Below, one piece after another: positions 23,618 to 32,109 of a stretch of DNA of 39,798 bases (the stretch's first letter is position 1; every line of letters begins with the position of its first letter). The DNA lies in NCBI RefSeq assembly GCF_001984575.1, contig NZ_LZNS01000001.1:2715477-2755274 (forward strand). Reading direction: 5' to 3'. The stretch is from Streptomyces sp. MP131-18. GTDB lineage: Bacteria > Actinomycetota > Actinomycetes > Streptomycetales > Streptomycetaceae. The position numbers and the translations under genes are program-made. A model generated the notes under the pieces. It saw only the letters and a program-made list of their open reading frames with translations. It was not told where the DNA came from and ran no database searches.

Positions 23618-25120
23618 TCACGGGCTCCGCGAGGAGCGGTCCTGGACCTGCGGCAGGGTGAGGGTGAACACCGCGCCGCCTTCGGGCGCGTTGGCGGCCG
23701 TGAGGGTACCGCCGTGCAGACGGGCGTTCTCGGCCGCGATGGCCAGGCCGAGTCCGCTGCCTTCGCTGCGGGTGCGGGCCGCGTCGCCTTTGGTGAACCG
23801 GTCGAAGACGTGCGGCAGTACCTCGGCCGGGATGCCAGGACCGTCGTCGGCGACGGTGAGGGTGAGCGCGTCGGCGCCGGGCCGGACGTGCACGCGCACC
23901 CGCGCCGCCGGTCCGCCGTGGCGCAGCGCGTTGCCGATGAGGTTGGCGAGGATGACGTCGACGCGTCGGGGGTCGAGGCGGGCACGCGGCCCCCGTTCGG
24001 GCACGTCGGTGTCGACCCGGTCCTGCCAGTGGCGAAGGGCCAGGGTCTTGCGCAGGAGTTCGCCGATGTCGATGTCGTCGGGGTGCAGGCGGGCGGCCCC
24101 GGCGTCGAAGCGGGAGATCTCCATGAGGTCTTCGACCATGTGGGCGAGTTTGCGTGTCTCGTCGGCGACCAGCGTCAGCGCCTCCGAGGTCTCCGGGGCG
24201 AGGCGGCCCGATGCGGCGTCCTCGTCGAGGACGCCGGTCACGGCGGTCATCGCCGCCAGGGGCGTGCGCAGTTCGTGGGAGACGTCGGCGGCGAACCGGC
24301 GGGCCTTGGTCTCCATGTCCCGCAGCGTCTGGGCGTCCGCCTGAAGGGTGGCGGCCATCGTGTTGAAGGTACGGCCTAGGTCGGCGAGTTCGTCGCCGCC
24401 GGTGACGTGAATGCGGGTGTCCAGGGCGCCCTCGGCCATGTCCTCGGCCGCGGAACGCAGTTGCCGCACCGGTCGCAGGACACGGCGGGCGGCCAGCAGG
24501 GCGGGCACGGCGGCGGCGAGCACGACGGGCAGGGCACCGGCGCGTGCGGCGGCGACGAGCGAGGCGACGTCCTGCTGCTCGGCGGCGAGGGAAAAGGCGG
24601 CGTAGACCACCAGGCCGGACGGCTCGGAGGGGTGGTCGGCGGAGGTGACGGGCAGGGCGATGGCGAGCCAGGGCCGGTCGTCGTGGTGGAAGCGCTGGGC
24701 CAGGGCGGTCGTGGCCGAGGAGGCGGCCGCCGGCAGCTCCGCGGGAAGGGCCGGCGCCGGGGGGCCGGCGGTGATCAGCGGGCCGTCGCGGTAGACGGCG
24801 GCGGTACGCCAGTCACGCGCGCCCGCGGAACGGTCCAGCTGAAGGGTGAGGGCGCGCAGGTCCGCCTCGGCGGGCCGGGCCGGCAAGTCGGGTGCGAGGG
24901 CGCCGACCTGGGTGCGCAGATCGTGCACGGCGCTGTCCTGCGCCCGGTCCAGGATGGCCGAACGCGCCTGCCGGAAGGTGAGAGCGGCGGTGGTGAGGGC
25001 GCTGAGAGCGGACACCAGGAGGAAGCCGACGACGAGCCGGGTGCCCAGGCCACGGAGCGACAGACGGCGGGGGAACAGGCCGCGGAGCGACAGACGGGGG
25101 AGGCTCGGGCGCCGTCTCAC
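23618..25120 (-). CDS. Sensor histidine kinase (CseC/AfsQ2-like)
   Basis: A 500-residue membrane kinase. Membrane helix 1 is at about 27-50, an extracytoplasmic sensing domain at 51-194, helix 2 at about 195-213, then HAMP (213-265). The phospho-acceptor is His282 in FAADVSHELRTPLAAM. The N box is NLIGNALRHGG, and DDGPGIP and GSGLGLAIAAENARLHGG complete the ATPase domain. The DHp region with AMTAVTGVLDED and LAHMVEDLMEISRFDAG resembles the cell-envelope-stress kinase CseC of Streptomyces. The GTG start overlaps the regulator's stop by four bases. A 30-bp duplication has doubled the RLSLRGL sequence in its N-terminal cytoplasmic tail. Confidence 0.93.
   Translation of the reverse strand: MRRRPSLPRLSLRGLFPRRLSLRGLGTRLVVGFLLVSALSALTTAALTFRQARSAILDRAQDSAVHDLRTQVGALAPDLPARPAEADLRALTLQLDRSAGARDWRTAAVYRDGPLITAGPPAPALPAELPAAASSATTALAQRFHHDDRPWLAIALPVTSADHPSEPSGLVVYAAFSLAAEQQDVASLVAAARAGALPVVLAAAVPALLAARRVLRPVRQLRSAAEDMAEGALDTRIHVTGGDELADLGRTFNTMAATLQADAQTLRDMETKARRFAADVSHELRTPLAAMTAVTGVLDEDAASGRLAPETSEALTLVADETRKLAHMVEDLMEISRFDAGAARLHPDDIDIGELLRKTLALRHWQDRVDTDVPERGPRARLDPRRVDVILANLIGNALRHGGPAARVRVHVRPGADALTLTVADDGPGIPAEVLPHVFDRFTKGDAARTRSEGSGLGLAIAAENARLHGGTLTAANAPEGGAVFTLTLPQVQDRSSRSP
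25053..25097. repeat. Direct repeat in the kinase N-terminus
   Basis: CGGAGCGACAGACGG occurs exactly at 25053-25067 and 25083-25097, 30 bp apart. It encodes two copies of LSLRG in a ten-residue repeat ahead of the first membrane helix. Confidence 0.85.
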
Positions 25121-25809
25121 AGCGGGCCGAATCGGTAGCCGAAGCCCCGCACGGTCTGCACGTAGCGGGGGCGGCGCGGATTGTCCTCGGTCTTCGCGCG
25201 CAGCCGCATCACGCACGCGTCCACCAGGCGGGCATCACCGTAGTAGCTGTGTTCCCACACCTGTTCCAGGAGCTGCTGGCGGCTGAAGGTCCGCTCCGGG
25301 GAGGCCGAGAGGAACAGCAGCAGTTTGAGTTCCGAGGGGGCCAGCGCGAGGTCTTCGCCGCCCTTGGCCACGCGCAGAGCGGCGCGGTCGATCGCCAGAT
25401 CGCCGTAGGTGGTGTGCTCGGCGAGGGCGGGGGCGTCGGGTGGGGCGGGCGCGACGCGGCGCAGCACCGCACGGATGCGGGCCTCGATGACTTCGCCACT
25501 GGCCGGTTTGACGACGTAGTCGTCGGCGCCGGCCTCAAGGCCCACCACGACGTCGACGTCGTCACCGCGTGCGGAGAGGATCACGAGGGGCACCTGGCTG
25601 GTCTCGCGAATCCGCCGGCACACCTCAAGGCCGCTGATGCCGGGCAGCATCAGGTCGAGCAGCACGATCTCCGGGGCGGACGCGGCCAGTGCGTCCAAGC
25701 CGTCCTCCCCCGTGCCGACCGCCTCGATCTCGTGGCCGCGCCGCCGCAGCGCCAGCGAGACACCGCGCCGCACGGCGGGATCGTCCTCGATCAGCAGGAC
25801 CCGCGTCAT
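25117..25809 (-). CDS. OmpR-family response regulator (CseB-like)
   Basis: A 230-residue DNA-binding regulator. The receiver domain has acidic residues IEDD (7-10), phospho-acceptor Asp52 in LLDLMLPG, and the conserved Lys in DDYVVKP near residue 101. The winged-helix output domain holds LAPSELKLLLFLSASPERTFSRQQLLEQVW and ends with VRGFGYRFGPL. The sequence VVVGLEAGADDYVVKP and the kinase partner suggest the CseB group, which in S. coelicolor controls sigE. AGGAGG lies eight bases before the ATG. The upstream gene is a lipoprotein, as in the cse locus, but no sigma factor gene is present. Confidence 0.93.
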   Translation of the reverse strand: MTRVLLIEDDPAVRRGVSLALRRRGHEIEAVGTGEDGLDALAASAPEIVLLDLMLPGISGLEVCRRIRETSQVPLVILSARGDDVDVVVGLEAGADDYVVKPASGEVIEARIRAVLRRVAPAPPDAPALAEHTTYGDLAIDRAALRVAKGGEDLALAPSELKLLLFLSASPERTFSRQQLLEQVWEHSYYGDARLVDACVMRLRAKTEDNPRRPRYVQTVRGFGYRFGPL

Positions 25810-25839
25810 GAAGACGGCCTCCTCTCTTCCCAGTTGGTT

Positions 25840-25891
25840 CTTCCCGGCCGGCTTTTCTCCGCCGGTTGATCTCCGCCGGCTCTTCCCGGCC
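25840..25891. repeat. Interleaved short repeats in the regulator/lipoprotein gap
   Basis: CTTCCCGGCC occurs at 25840-25849 and 25882-25891, and CTCCGCCGG at 25857-25865 and 25871-25879. The nested layout, with the outer pair flanking the inner pair, could be binding sites for an OmpR-type dimer. Confidence 0.5.
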
Positions 25892-25928
25892 AGTTCGTCA
25901 GTGTCGGTTCGTTCCCGGGCGCCCCGGC

Positions 25929-26513
25929 CTACCGGGAGGCGGTGCGCCCGCGCGGGGCGGCCGTGCCGGTCTCGTCACACATGACCTCCCAGGGGTCCGC
26001 CGCCAGGCCCGACTCGTGGACGCGCACCACCACGTCCACCGGTGCGTTCGCCCCGGGGACCCCCGGTGCCGCGGCGGCCGTGCACACCAGCTGGCTCACT
26101 GCCACGCTGTCCAACTCGGCCACCAGCCACGGCAGGTACAGGTCGACCGTGCCCGGCGACGCCCGCGCGCTGACCTCGTGGGAACCCGCGGGCAGTGCCG
26201 TGTCGAGCCCGCGCGCCCGCTCGGCGGCGGTGGGCCCGCCGAGCAGGGCGTTCAGCGCCTGCTGCGGTCCCGCGTCGGCGGGCGCCGGGCGCGTCGCGGG
26301 CCAGGCCCCCTGCGGCGTGACGAAGTACACCCGCAGCAGCTCCGACCCCTCGACCGTCAGCCCTCCCGCGGCCGGCGCACCCGCCGCCACAGGCCCGGTG
26401 TCGGAGACGCCGCAACCGGCCAGCGCCGCGGCGGCCGTGAGCAGGGCGGACGCGAGGACCGGCAGCCCGGACCGGTGCCGCGCCGTTCGCCCGGTGGCGT
26501 GCTTGTCCCTCAT
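25929..26513 (-). CDS. GerMN-type lipoprotein (CseA-like by position)
   Basis: A 194-residue exported lipoprotein. The lipobox is LAGC near residue 34 after a basic and hydrophobic signal. The rest is LRVYFVTPQGAWPATRP, ALNALLGGPTAAERARGL and DLYLPWLVAEL, which match the small GerMN fold found in sporulation and envelope proteins. In S. coelicolor the lipoprotein CseA tunes the CseBC system. The gene here sits directly upstream of a CseB-like regulator in the same direction, so a similar sensing role is a fair inference. GGGAG precedes the ATG at 26513. Confidence 0.75.
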   Translation of the reverse strand: MRDKHATGRTARHRSGLPVLASALLTAAAALAGCGVSDTGPVAAGAPAAGGLTVEGSELLRVYFVTPQGAWPATRPAPADAGPQQALNALLGGPTAAERARGLDTALPAGSHEVSARASPGTVDLYLPWLVAELDSVAVSQLVCTAAAAPGVPGANAPVDVVVRVHESGLAADPWEVMCDETGTAAPRGRTASR

Positions 26514-26578
26514 GCGCCCAGTCTCCCTCGCCCCGGGTGCGGCCCCCGGGCGTCCGCCGCCCGTCTCGCCCACGCCGC

Positions 26579-27826
26579 TCACGGTGCCATCAGCCGGTCC
26601 ACGTCCACCGTCCCCGCGCCGGGGTGCGGCTGCGGTATCGCCGCCCACACACCGGCGGCCACGGCGGCCGCGGCGGCCAGCGTCAGCAGCCCCCGGCGCC
26701 CGGTCGCCCACCGGGCACGGAACCGCACCGGGTCCTCCACCCACCGCTTCGCCGCCACGGCCGCCCCGAGCGACAGGCCGATCGCCACCGCGGTGCGGCC
26801 CCATCCGCCGATCCCGAACACCACCTCCGGCAGCAGCAGATACACCGGCCAGTGCCACAGGTACAGGCTGTAGGACAGCTCACCGAGCCGGCGCGGAACG
26901 GCGCTGCCCACCAGCCGTCCGGTACGGCCGTCCGGCACCCCGGCCAGCAGCGCGATCAGCACGGCGGCGGCCAGCGAGTGCGCGAACATCCCGCCCCGGA
27001 ACAGTCCGGGGGTGCTCTGGCCGCCGGTCAGCACCCAGGACGCGACCAGCCCGCACCCCAGCAGCGCGACCACCACGTCCGCGGCCGGCCGGGGGACGCG
27101 CGCGCACAGGTCGCGGATCGGCGCGGTGGCGGCCAGGGCCCCGAGCAGCAGTGAGAACGCGCGGGTATCGGTGCCCTCGTACACCCGCGTGGTGTCCACC
27201 GGGTCCGCCAGACCCACCATGAGCGCCAGCGAGAGCAGCGCACCGGCGGCGGCGAGAGAGGCGACGCGCCACTCGCCCCCGCGCCCGCGGGCGGCAGCCA
27301 GGACCACCAGCGGCCACACCAGGTAGAACTGCCACTCGACGGCGATGCTCCACAGGTGGGCGAACAGCCGGGTGTCGGAGGCATCCCAGTAACCGGCCTG
27401 CTCGGCGATGAAGTGCCAGTTCGTCCCCTGGACGGCCACCCAGGGCGCGTCGTCGAGCGCGAGGCGGAGCAGCGCGGGCGGCCCGAAGGCCCAGGCCAGC
27501 AGCAAGGTCCCGACGCCCATGACGGCCAGCGCCGGCAGCAGACGCCTCGCCCGGCGCGCCCAGAACGCGGCCAGGTCGATACGGCCCCGGCCGGCCGCCT
27601 CCCTCAGCAGCAGCCCGGTGATCAAGAAGCCCGACAGCACGAAGAACAGGTCGACGCCGAGGAAACCGCCTTCCACATGCCCGGCGTGGAACAGCAGCAC
27701 GGCCGCGACGGCGCATCCGCGCAGGCCGTCGAGCGGGGCGAGATGACCACGGGCGGCGGCTCGCCCCGCGGCCGGGGCCGGACGGGATGGGGAGGGGGCA
27801 CGGGAGGGGGAACGGGAAAAAGGCAT
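26579..27826 (-). CDS. OafA/YrhL-type membrane acyltransferase
   Basis: A 415-residue integral membrane protein of the acyltransferase-3 family, with about ten hydrophobic helices. The first block has LDGLRGCAVAAVLLFHAGH with the conserved His47, and GGFLGVDLFFVLSGFLITGLLL follows. Later features are AFWARRARRLLPAL and LWSIAVEWQFYLVWPL. These enzymes move acetyl or other acyl groups onto cell-surface glycans or lipids. The C-terminus has no SGNH domain, but a separate SGNH lipoprotein gene lies 55 bases upstream in the same direction, so the two may be a split version of the fused enzyme. Confidence 0.9.
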   Translation of the reverse strand: MPFSRSPSRAPSPSRPAPAAGRAAARGHLAPLDGLRGCAVAAVLLFHAGHVEGGFLGVDLFFVLSGFLITGLLLREAAGRGRIDLAAFWARRARRLLPALAVMGVGTLLLAWAFGPPALLRLALDDAPWVAVQGTNWHFIAEQAGYWDASDTRLFAHLWSIAVEWQFYLVWPLVVLAAARGRGGEWRVASLAAAGALLSLALMVGLADPVDTTRVYEGTDTRAFSLLLGALAATAPIRDLCARVPRPAADVVVALLGCGLVASWVLTGGQSTPGLFRGGMFAHSLAAAVLIALLAGVPDGRTGRLVGSAVPRRLGELSYSLYLWHWPVYLLLPEVVFGIGGWGRTAVAIGLSLGAAVAAKRWVEDPVRFRARWATGRRGLLTLAAAAAVAAGVWAAIPQPHPGAGTVDVDRLMAP

Positions 27827-27881
27827 CGGAGTCCTCGGCGGACGGCGGAGCCGTCCCGTAGCAGGAGCGTCACGCGGGGGG

Positions 27882-28730
27882 TCACGAGCAGCCGAGTTGC
27901 GCGAACCTCTCGTCCCCGGTCCAGGAGCCGTCGGCCCACTCCTCGGGCGCGGCAGGGGCGAAGTCGTACCGCTCGCCCAGCTCCTCGCTCAACCAGGCGG
28001 CGAAGGCCGCCGAGCCCTGCTGGCACGAATGGATGCCGTCGGGCGCCCGCTGTGCCCGTTCCGCGTCGCTCTCGGTGCCCCACAGTTGCGCGGAGTCGAG
28101 GAAGTGCACTCGCCCGCCGCCGGCCTCCGCGACCTCCCCGGCCACCTCGGGCGCGCTCTCGATCGCGCTCTCGTACGGCCGGTAGAAGTCGTCGATCCTG
28201 AACGGCGGGGCGGAGACGAGGACGAGCTCGGCACCTGCGTCCCGCGCCGTCCCGGCCAGCTTCTCGTACGAGGAACGCTGCTGCTCGGGCGTGCCCCAGT
28301 CGTAGGTGGTGATCTGGTACGCGATGACGTCCGGCCGGAAGGAGGCGATGTTTTCCTCCAGGTCCTCCCACGTCGACTCCGCGAGCCGGCTGCTCATCTC
28401 GTCGCCCTCCACGACGGTGCCGCCGCCGTCGGAGGAGGCGTTCATGAACTCCACCCCGCTCGCCGTGAGCGCGGCCTCCAGCGCCGGCCCTTCCACGCCC
28501 GCGATGGAGTCGCCCATCCACAGAACCTTCGCGGCGCTCTCCTGCTCGCGCGAGGGCGACGGCGAGTCCGTCCCGGCACCGGACGCACCAGACGCACCGG
28601 TATCGCCGGTGCCGTCGGTGCCGCACCCGGTCAGGAGGGCACCGGCACTCACGAAGGCCGCCGCGAGAGTGGCGAGAAGAACGGGACGACGGCGGCGGGC
28701 GGGGCCACGAGGGCTGGTTGCGATCTGCAT
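27882..28730 (-). CDS. SGNH/GDSL-type hydrolase lipoprotein
   Basis: A 282-residue exported protein. The lipobox LTGC ends at Cys36, followed by a Ser/Gly/Pro-rich linker. The hydrolase starts with VLWMGDSIAGVEGPALEAAL (nucleophile Ser75) and ends with DGIHSCQQGSAAFAAWL, carrying the Asp-x2-His pair. The family's GxND block is weak (QITTYDWG), so the oxyanion site may differ. Such proteins often work with membrane acyltransferases to move O-acetyl groups onto surface polymers outside the cell. Upstream lies an inverted repeat that could be its operator. Confidence 0.85.
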   Translation of the reverse strand: MQIATSPRGPARRRRPVLLATLAAAFVSAGALLTGCGTDGTGDTGASGASGAGTDSPSPSREQESAAKVLWMGDSIAGVEGPALEAALTASGVEFMNASSDGGGTVVEGDEMSSRLAESTWEDLEENIASFRPDVIAYQITTYDWGTPEQQRSSYEKLAGTARDAGAELVLVSAPPFRIDDFYRPYESAIESAPEVAGEVAEAGGGRVHFLDSAQLWGTESDAERAQRAPDGIHSCQQGSAAFAAWLSEELGERYDFAPAAPEEWADGSWTGDERFAQLGCS

Positions 28731-28739
28731 GGGCCCAGA

Positions 28740-28767
28740 GAATCAGCGGGATTCGCCGCCCGGCGGC
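28740..28767. promoter_or_regulatory. Inverted repeats upstream of SGNH lipoprotein
   Basis: GAATC-AGCGG-GATTC (28740-28754) directly abuts GCCGCC-C-GGCGGC (28755-28767), just ahead of the lipoprotein start. Either could be an operator for the minus-strand gene. Confidence 0.4.
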
Positions 28768-28832
28768 GCTGTCATCTCTCCATCACACAACGCGGAAGCG
28801 CTCATCACCTCCGGAGGGGCCGAGTCGGCCGT

Positions 28833-29789
28833 TCAGGCGATGGCCGCTTCTCCCGGCGCCGCCTCCCGGCCGCCGGGGGCCTGGAGGTGCTCCAGCAGCA
28901 GTCCTTCCCTGGTGGACCAGCCGCAGATCTCCACCCGAGGCGCGCCGCAGGTCTCCAGGAGCGCCTCGGCGACCAGGGCCCCGGCCAGGGACTGTTCCGC
29001 GCGGTGCCGGGAGATGCCGGGCAGCCGGGCGCGGTGGGCGGGGGTCATGCCCGCCAGGAGGGGGATGGCGGTCCGCAGCCGGGAGAGGGTGAGCCACCGG
29101 CCGTTCCCCTGCGGCTCGCCCAGGTGGGCGGTGAGGCGGGCGAGTTGGGCGAAGACCTTGGAACAGGCCAGGACGCGGTCGCCAGGAGCGGCCGTCGGCA
29201 GGGCGGCCTCGGTGAGGGACTGCCGCACGTAGTCCCGGGTCCTGGCCAGCTGCCGTTCGTCGGGGGACCGGCCGCCGGGCAGGTGGTCGCGGGTGATCCG
29301 GCGGGCGCCCAGCGGCAGCGAGTGCGCCGCATGGGGCCGGTCGGCCGTGCCTGCGGCGACCTCCACGGTGCCGCCGCCGATGTCGAGTACCAGCAGCGGG
29401 TGTTGGGGGAAGCCCGCCCACTGGCGGGCGGCCACGTACGCCAGTCGGGCTTCCTCGACCCCGGGGAGCACCCGCAGCCGGGTGCCGGTCGCGTGGTTGA
29501 CCCGCGCGATGACCTCCTCGCGGTTGGGCGCGTCCCGGATCACCGAGGTCGCGAACGCGAACATCTCTCGTGGCGGCACCGGCAGGTCCTGGGCGACCAC
29601 CTCGGCGACCGCCCGCCACACGCTCTCCACCCCGGACTCGTCCAGGCACCCGTCCCCGTCCAGGGCCTCGTGCAGCCGCAGCCGCACCTTGCGGCTGTAC
29701 ACCTGTTCCAGCACCGACCCGACTCGACGCCGTCCCACGGCCAGCAGGGCGCTGTGGCATCCGACGTCGAGAACTGCCGCCTGCCGCAT
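28833..29789 (-). CDS. Ppx/GppA-family phosphatase
   Basis: A 318-residue cytoplasmic member of the ASKHA superfamily. The first phosphate loop is VLDVGCHSALLAVG, the second is VLDIGGGTVEVAAG, and LPLGARRI matches the adjoining conserved block. Relatives degrade polyphosphate or (p)ppGpp. The length is that of the shorter, single-unit actinobacterial type, which often occurs beside stress genes. AAGGAGAGG lies just before the ATG. It is divergent from the small DUF5133 gene across a 210-base gap. Confidence 0.9.
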   Translation of the reverse strand: MRQAAVLDVGCHSALLAVGRRRVGSVLEQVYSRKVRLRLHEALDGDGCLDESGVESVWRAVAEVVAQDLPVPPREMFAFATSVIRDAPNREEVIARVNHATGTRLRVLPGVEEARLAYVAARQWAGFPQHPLLVLDIGGGTVEVAAGTADRPHAAHSLPLGARRITRDHLPGGRSPDERQLARTRDYVRQSLTEAALPTAAPGDRVLACSKVFAQLARLTAHLGEPQGNGRWLTLSRLRTAIPLLAGMTPAHRARLPGISRHRAEQSLAGALVAEALLETCGAPRVEICGWSTREGLLLEHLQAPGGREAAPGEAAIA

Positions 29790-29882
29790 CTCCTCTCCTT
29801 TCTCCGCTCACGACCCCGGCGAGGTGCCGTCGGCTCCCAACGCCGCGTCGTCCTGCCTTGCTTCTACCCCGTGACGTTGCAA

Positions 29883-29953
29883 ATGCAGCCAACTGGTTTG
29901 CATCTACTCGATATCGGGTTGCGTGCCGGTGTGCGGGTGGAAAGGCCGGGTAG
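29883..29953 (+). promoter_or_regulatory. Candidate stress-sigma promoter and palindromes before DUF5133
   Basis: GTGT (29929-29932) and GGGTAG (29948-29953) are 15 bases apart, close to the SigB-type consensus GNNT-N14-16-GGGTAY except for the last base. Upstream lie ATGCA-N11-TGCAT (29883-29903) and the palindrome CGATATCG (29909-29916). The promoter is 46 bases before the GTG start. Confidence 0.45.
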
Positions 29954-29999
29954 ACGGATGGGAGACCTCGACCAGCGCTTTGAGGTGAAGGAGTTTGTC

Positions 30000-30227
30000 G
30001 TGTTGATGGCACATCCGGACGTGCTGCGGAACCTTATCGACCAGTACGAAACTCTCGGCCTGCTTCACACCGAAGGCGCCGACGATCCGGAGGTGCGGCA
30101 GCGCAGGGAGGACGTGGCCTACACGTTGTGCGTCTCCACCGGCACCCGCGACGTGGACGCGGCTCTGGCCGCCGCCCGCCACCAACGCGCCGTCGCCGGT
30201 GCCGGCGACGGCGCGTTCCTGGACTAG
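30000..30227 (+). CDS. DUF5133 family protein
   Basis: A 75-residue protein typical of Streptomyces. It reads VLMAHPDVLRNLIDQYETLGLLH, then VRQRREDVAYTLCVSTGTRDVDAALAAARHQ, which is the whole DUF5133 domain. The function is unknown; the family is small, soluble and Streptomyces-rich. The GTG at 30000 lies six bases after AAGGAG and matches the usual start VLM/MLM; the frame remains open far upstream without resembling the family. Its TAG stop overlaps the stop of the decayed transporter on the other strand through a shared CTAG. Confidence 0.9.
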   Translation: MLMAHPDVLRNLIDQYETLGLLHTEGADDPEVRQRREDVAYTLCVSTGTRDVDAALAAARHQRAVAGAGDGAFLD

Positions 30228-31224
30228 CCCGCGCGCCGAGGGCGGGGGCCGGGCGCCGGGGCCCGATGACGTCCAACGGGCGAAAGGCAGTTGCCGTGGG
30301 TCCCTGCCTTCACCGAGGACTTGGTCCGCCGGGCCGGGACGCGGCCCTGGCTGATGGCGATGCCGGCGAGGACGATCAGCGCGCCGGCCGGCTCGCTCCA
30401 CGTGACGGCCTCGCCGGGCACGGCGATGCCCAGGGCGAGGCCCACGACCGGGGTCAGGTAGGTGACGGTCGACGCGCTGATCGCGCCCCACGAGGCGACG
30501 ACGTTGGTGTTCCACACGTAGGCCGGCCCCGTGCCCGCCACCCCCGGCGCGGAGACGCCGGGCACCACCGGCCACGACAGGTGGACGGGGGACGTGGCGA
30601 CGAACGGGGCGGCCAGCAACATGATCACTGCGCCGAGGCCGACCTGAACGGCCGCCACCGCGAGAGCCGGCAGACCGTGGGGGGAGACGAAGCGGCGCAG
30701 ATACACGAAGGCCAGCCCCTAGCAGAACGTCGCCAGCAGACAGGCGGCCTGCGCCGTCCCGGGGCCGCCGGCCGACCCCCGCCACGGCGCGAGCACGACC
30801 GACATGCCCGCGAAACCCACCAGCAGCCCGGTCAGTTTGACGCGGTCCGGACGCTCGCCGGGCGGTGCGACCAGCGCGACCAGCGTCGTCATCAAGGCGT
30901 CGTGGCGTTGCAGATGCCGGCAAGCCCCGAGGACAGCCGCAGTTCGGCCCACGCGAACAGCAGGAACGGCGCCACGCACAGCAGCACGGCCACCGCGGCC
31001 AGGTGCCCCCACACCACCGGGTCCCGGGGCAGCCGCTGCCGGGTCACCGCGACGATGACCAGCAGGGCCGCGGCTCCCGTCACCATGCGGCCGAGCACCA
31101 CCTGGGCGGGCGAGAGCCCTTCCAGGCCGATCTTGATGAACAGGAAGCTCGCGCCCCAGGCGAACGCCAGCAGGAGGAACCGGCCGAGCACCATGGGCGA
31201 GCCCGCCGTGCGCGCCTGAGGCAT
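30224..31224 (-). pseudogene. EamA/DMT-family drug/metabolite exporter, broken
   Basis: A full-length ten-helix exporter gene is interrupted twice. The N-terminal part (FLLLAFAWGASFLFIKIGLEG) reads from 31224 to about 30898, where one base is missing in the sequence for NATTPLMTTL, giving a stop at 30892. The next frame resumes at LMTTLVALVAPPGERPDRVKL and runs to an in-frame TAG at 30719-30721 in ATFC-stop-GLAFVYLRRF, where the family has Tyr or another residue. The C-terminal half (NTNVVASWGAISASTVTYLTPVVGLALG) then continues in the same frame to a stop at 30224. The total length, 1001 bases, is not a multiple of three. Both lesions look like real decay or one sequencing error plus one mutation. 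Confidence 0.88.
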
Positions 31225-31475
31225 TCGTTCTCCGTATCTCCCGACCGCGCCCACGTGCCGCGACCGATCGCCTCAGCCTCACACCTCCCGCGCCGGGCGA
31301 CCGGCGGCATTCGGACATCACGTTCGCGCGGCCGGGAATCGCGCCGGAGAAAGATGGGCGGGGACCGATAAGTTTCCGCGCGGCACGCGGTCAGTCATGG
31401 TGAGCCGGCGCACCGAACGCCGCGTGCACGGACGGCACCTGCCGGAAACCGGAAAGCAGCCCTAGGAGACCTCAG

Positions 31476-32048
31476 ATGCGTACCCTGATCAGCACCGCCT
31501 TCGTCTCGCTCGACGGAGTCGTGGAGGCCCCGGGCGGCGAGCCCGGCTACCGGAACTCGGGGTGGACCTTCAAGGACGTGGAGTTTCTTCCGGAGGCGTA
31601 CGAGATCAAGGACCGGGAGCAGCGGGAAGCCGCCGCGTTGCTGCTGGGCCGGGTCAGTTACGAGGCGTTCAGCCCGGTCTGGCCCGGCATGGAGGACTTC
31701 GCCGACTACAAGGTGATGCCGAAGTACGTCGTCTCCACCACCCTCACCGAAGGCGATCTCGTCTCGGACTGGGGCGAGACGACGATCCTGCGCTCGCTCG
31801 ACGAGGTCGCCGCGCTGAAGGAGACCGAGGGCGGCCCGATCATCGTCCACGGCAGCGCCGCACTCAACCGGAGCCTTTCGGACGCCGGCCTGATCGACCG
31901 CTACCACCTGCTCGTCTTCCCGCTGCTACTCGGCGCGGGCAAGCGGCTGTTCAGCGGCACGGACAAGGACACTCAGAAGCTGAAGCTCGTCGAGCACGAG
32001 GTGTACGCAAACGGCCTGCAAAAGAACGTTTTTGACGTCATCCGCTGA
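31476..32048 (+). CDS. RibD-C / dihydrofolate-reductase-fold protein
   Basis: A 190-residue protein of the RibD C-terminal family. Motifs are MRTLISTAFVSLDGVVEAPGG at the start, ALLLGRVSYEAFSPVWPG in the middle, and the cofactor segment IIVHGSAALNRSLSDAGLIDRYHLLVFPLLLGAGKRLF. These proteins bind NADPH and reduce small molecules, but most are uncharacterised. AGGAG lies eight bases before the ATG. It is separated from the transporter remnant by 251 bases in which I see no gene. Confidence 0.9.
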   Translation: MRTLISTAFVSLDGVVEAPGGEPGYRNSGWTFKDVEFLPEAYEIKDREQREAAALLLGRVSYEAFSPVWPGMEDFADYKVMPKYVVSTTLTEGDLVSDWGETTILRSLDEVAALKETEGGPIIVHGSAALNRSLSDAGLIDRYHLLVFPLLLGAGKRLFSGTDKDTQKLKLVEHEVYANGLQKNVFDVIR

Positions 32049-32109
32049 CGGCGCCTTCGCGCTCGTGGCGGCGGTCCCGCCCACGTCACCCCCGTGACCG
32101 CCGCCCGCG

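Noticed and set aside
27897..30227. Very long plus-strand open frame covering the SGNH lipoprotein, phosphatase and DUF5133 gene
   Set aside because: Most of it is antisense to two well-supported genes. Only the last 75 codons form a real protein, and they have their own ribosome site at 29988.
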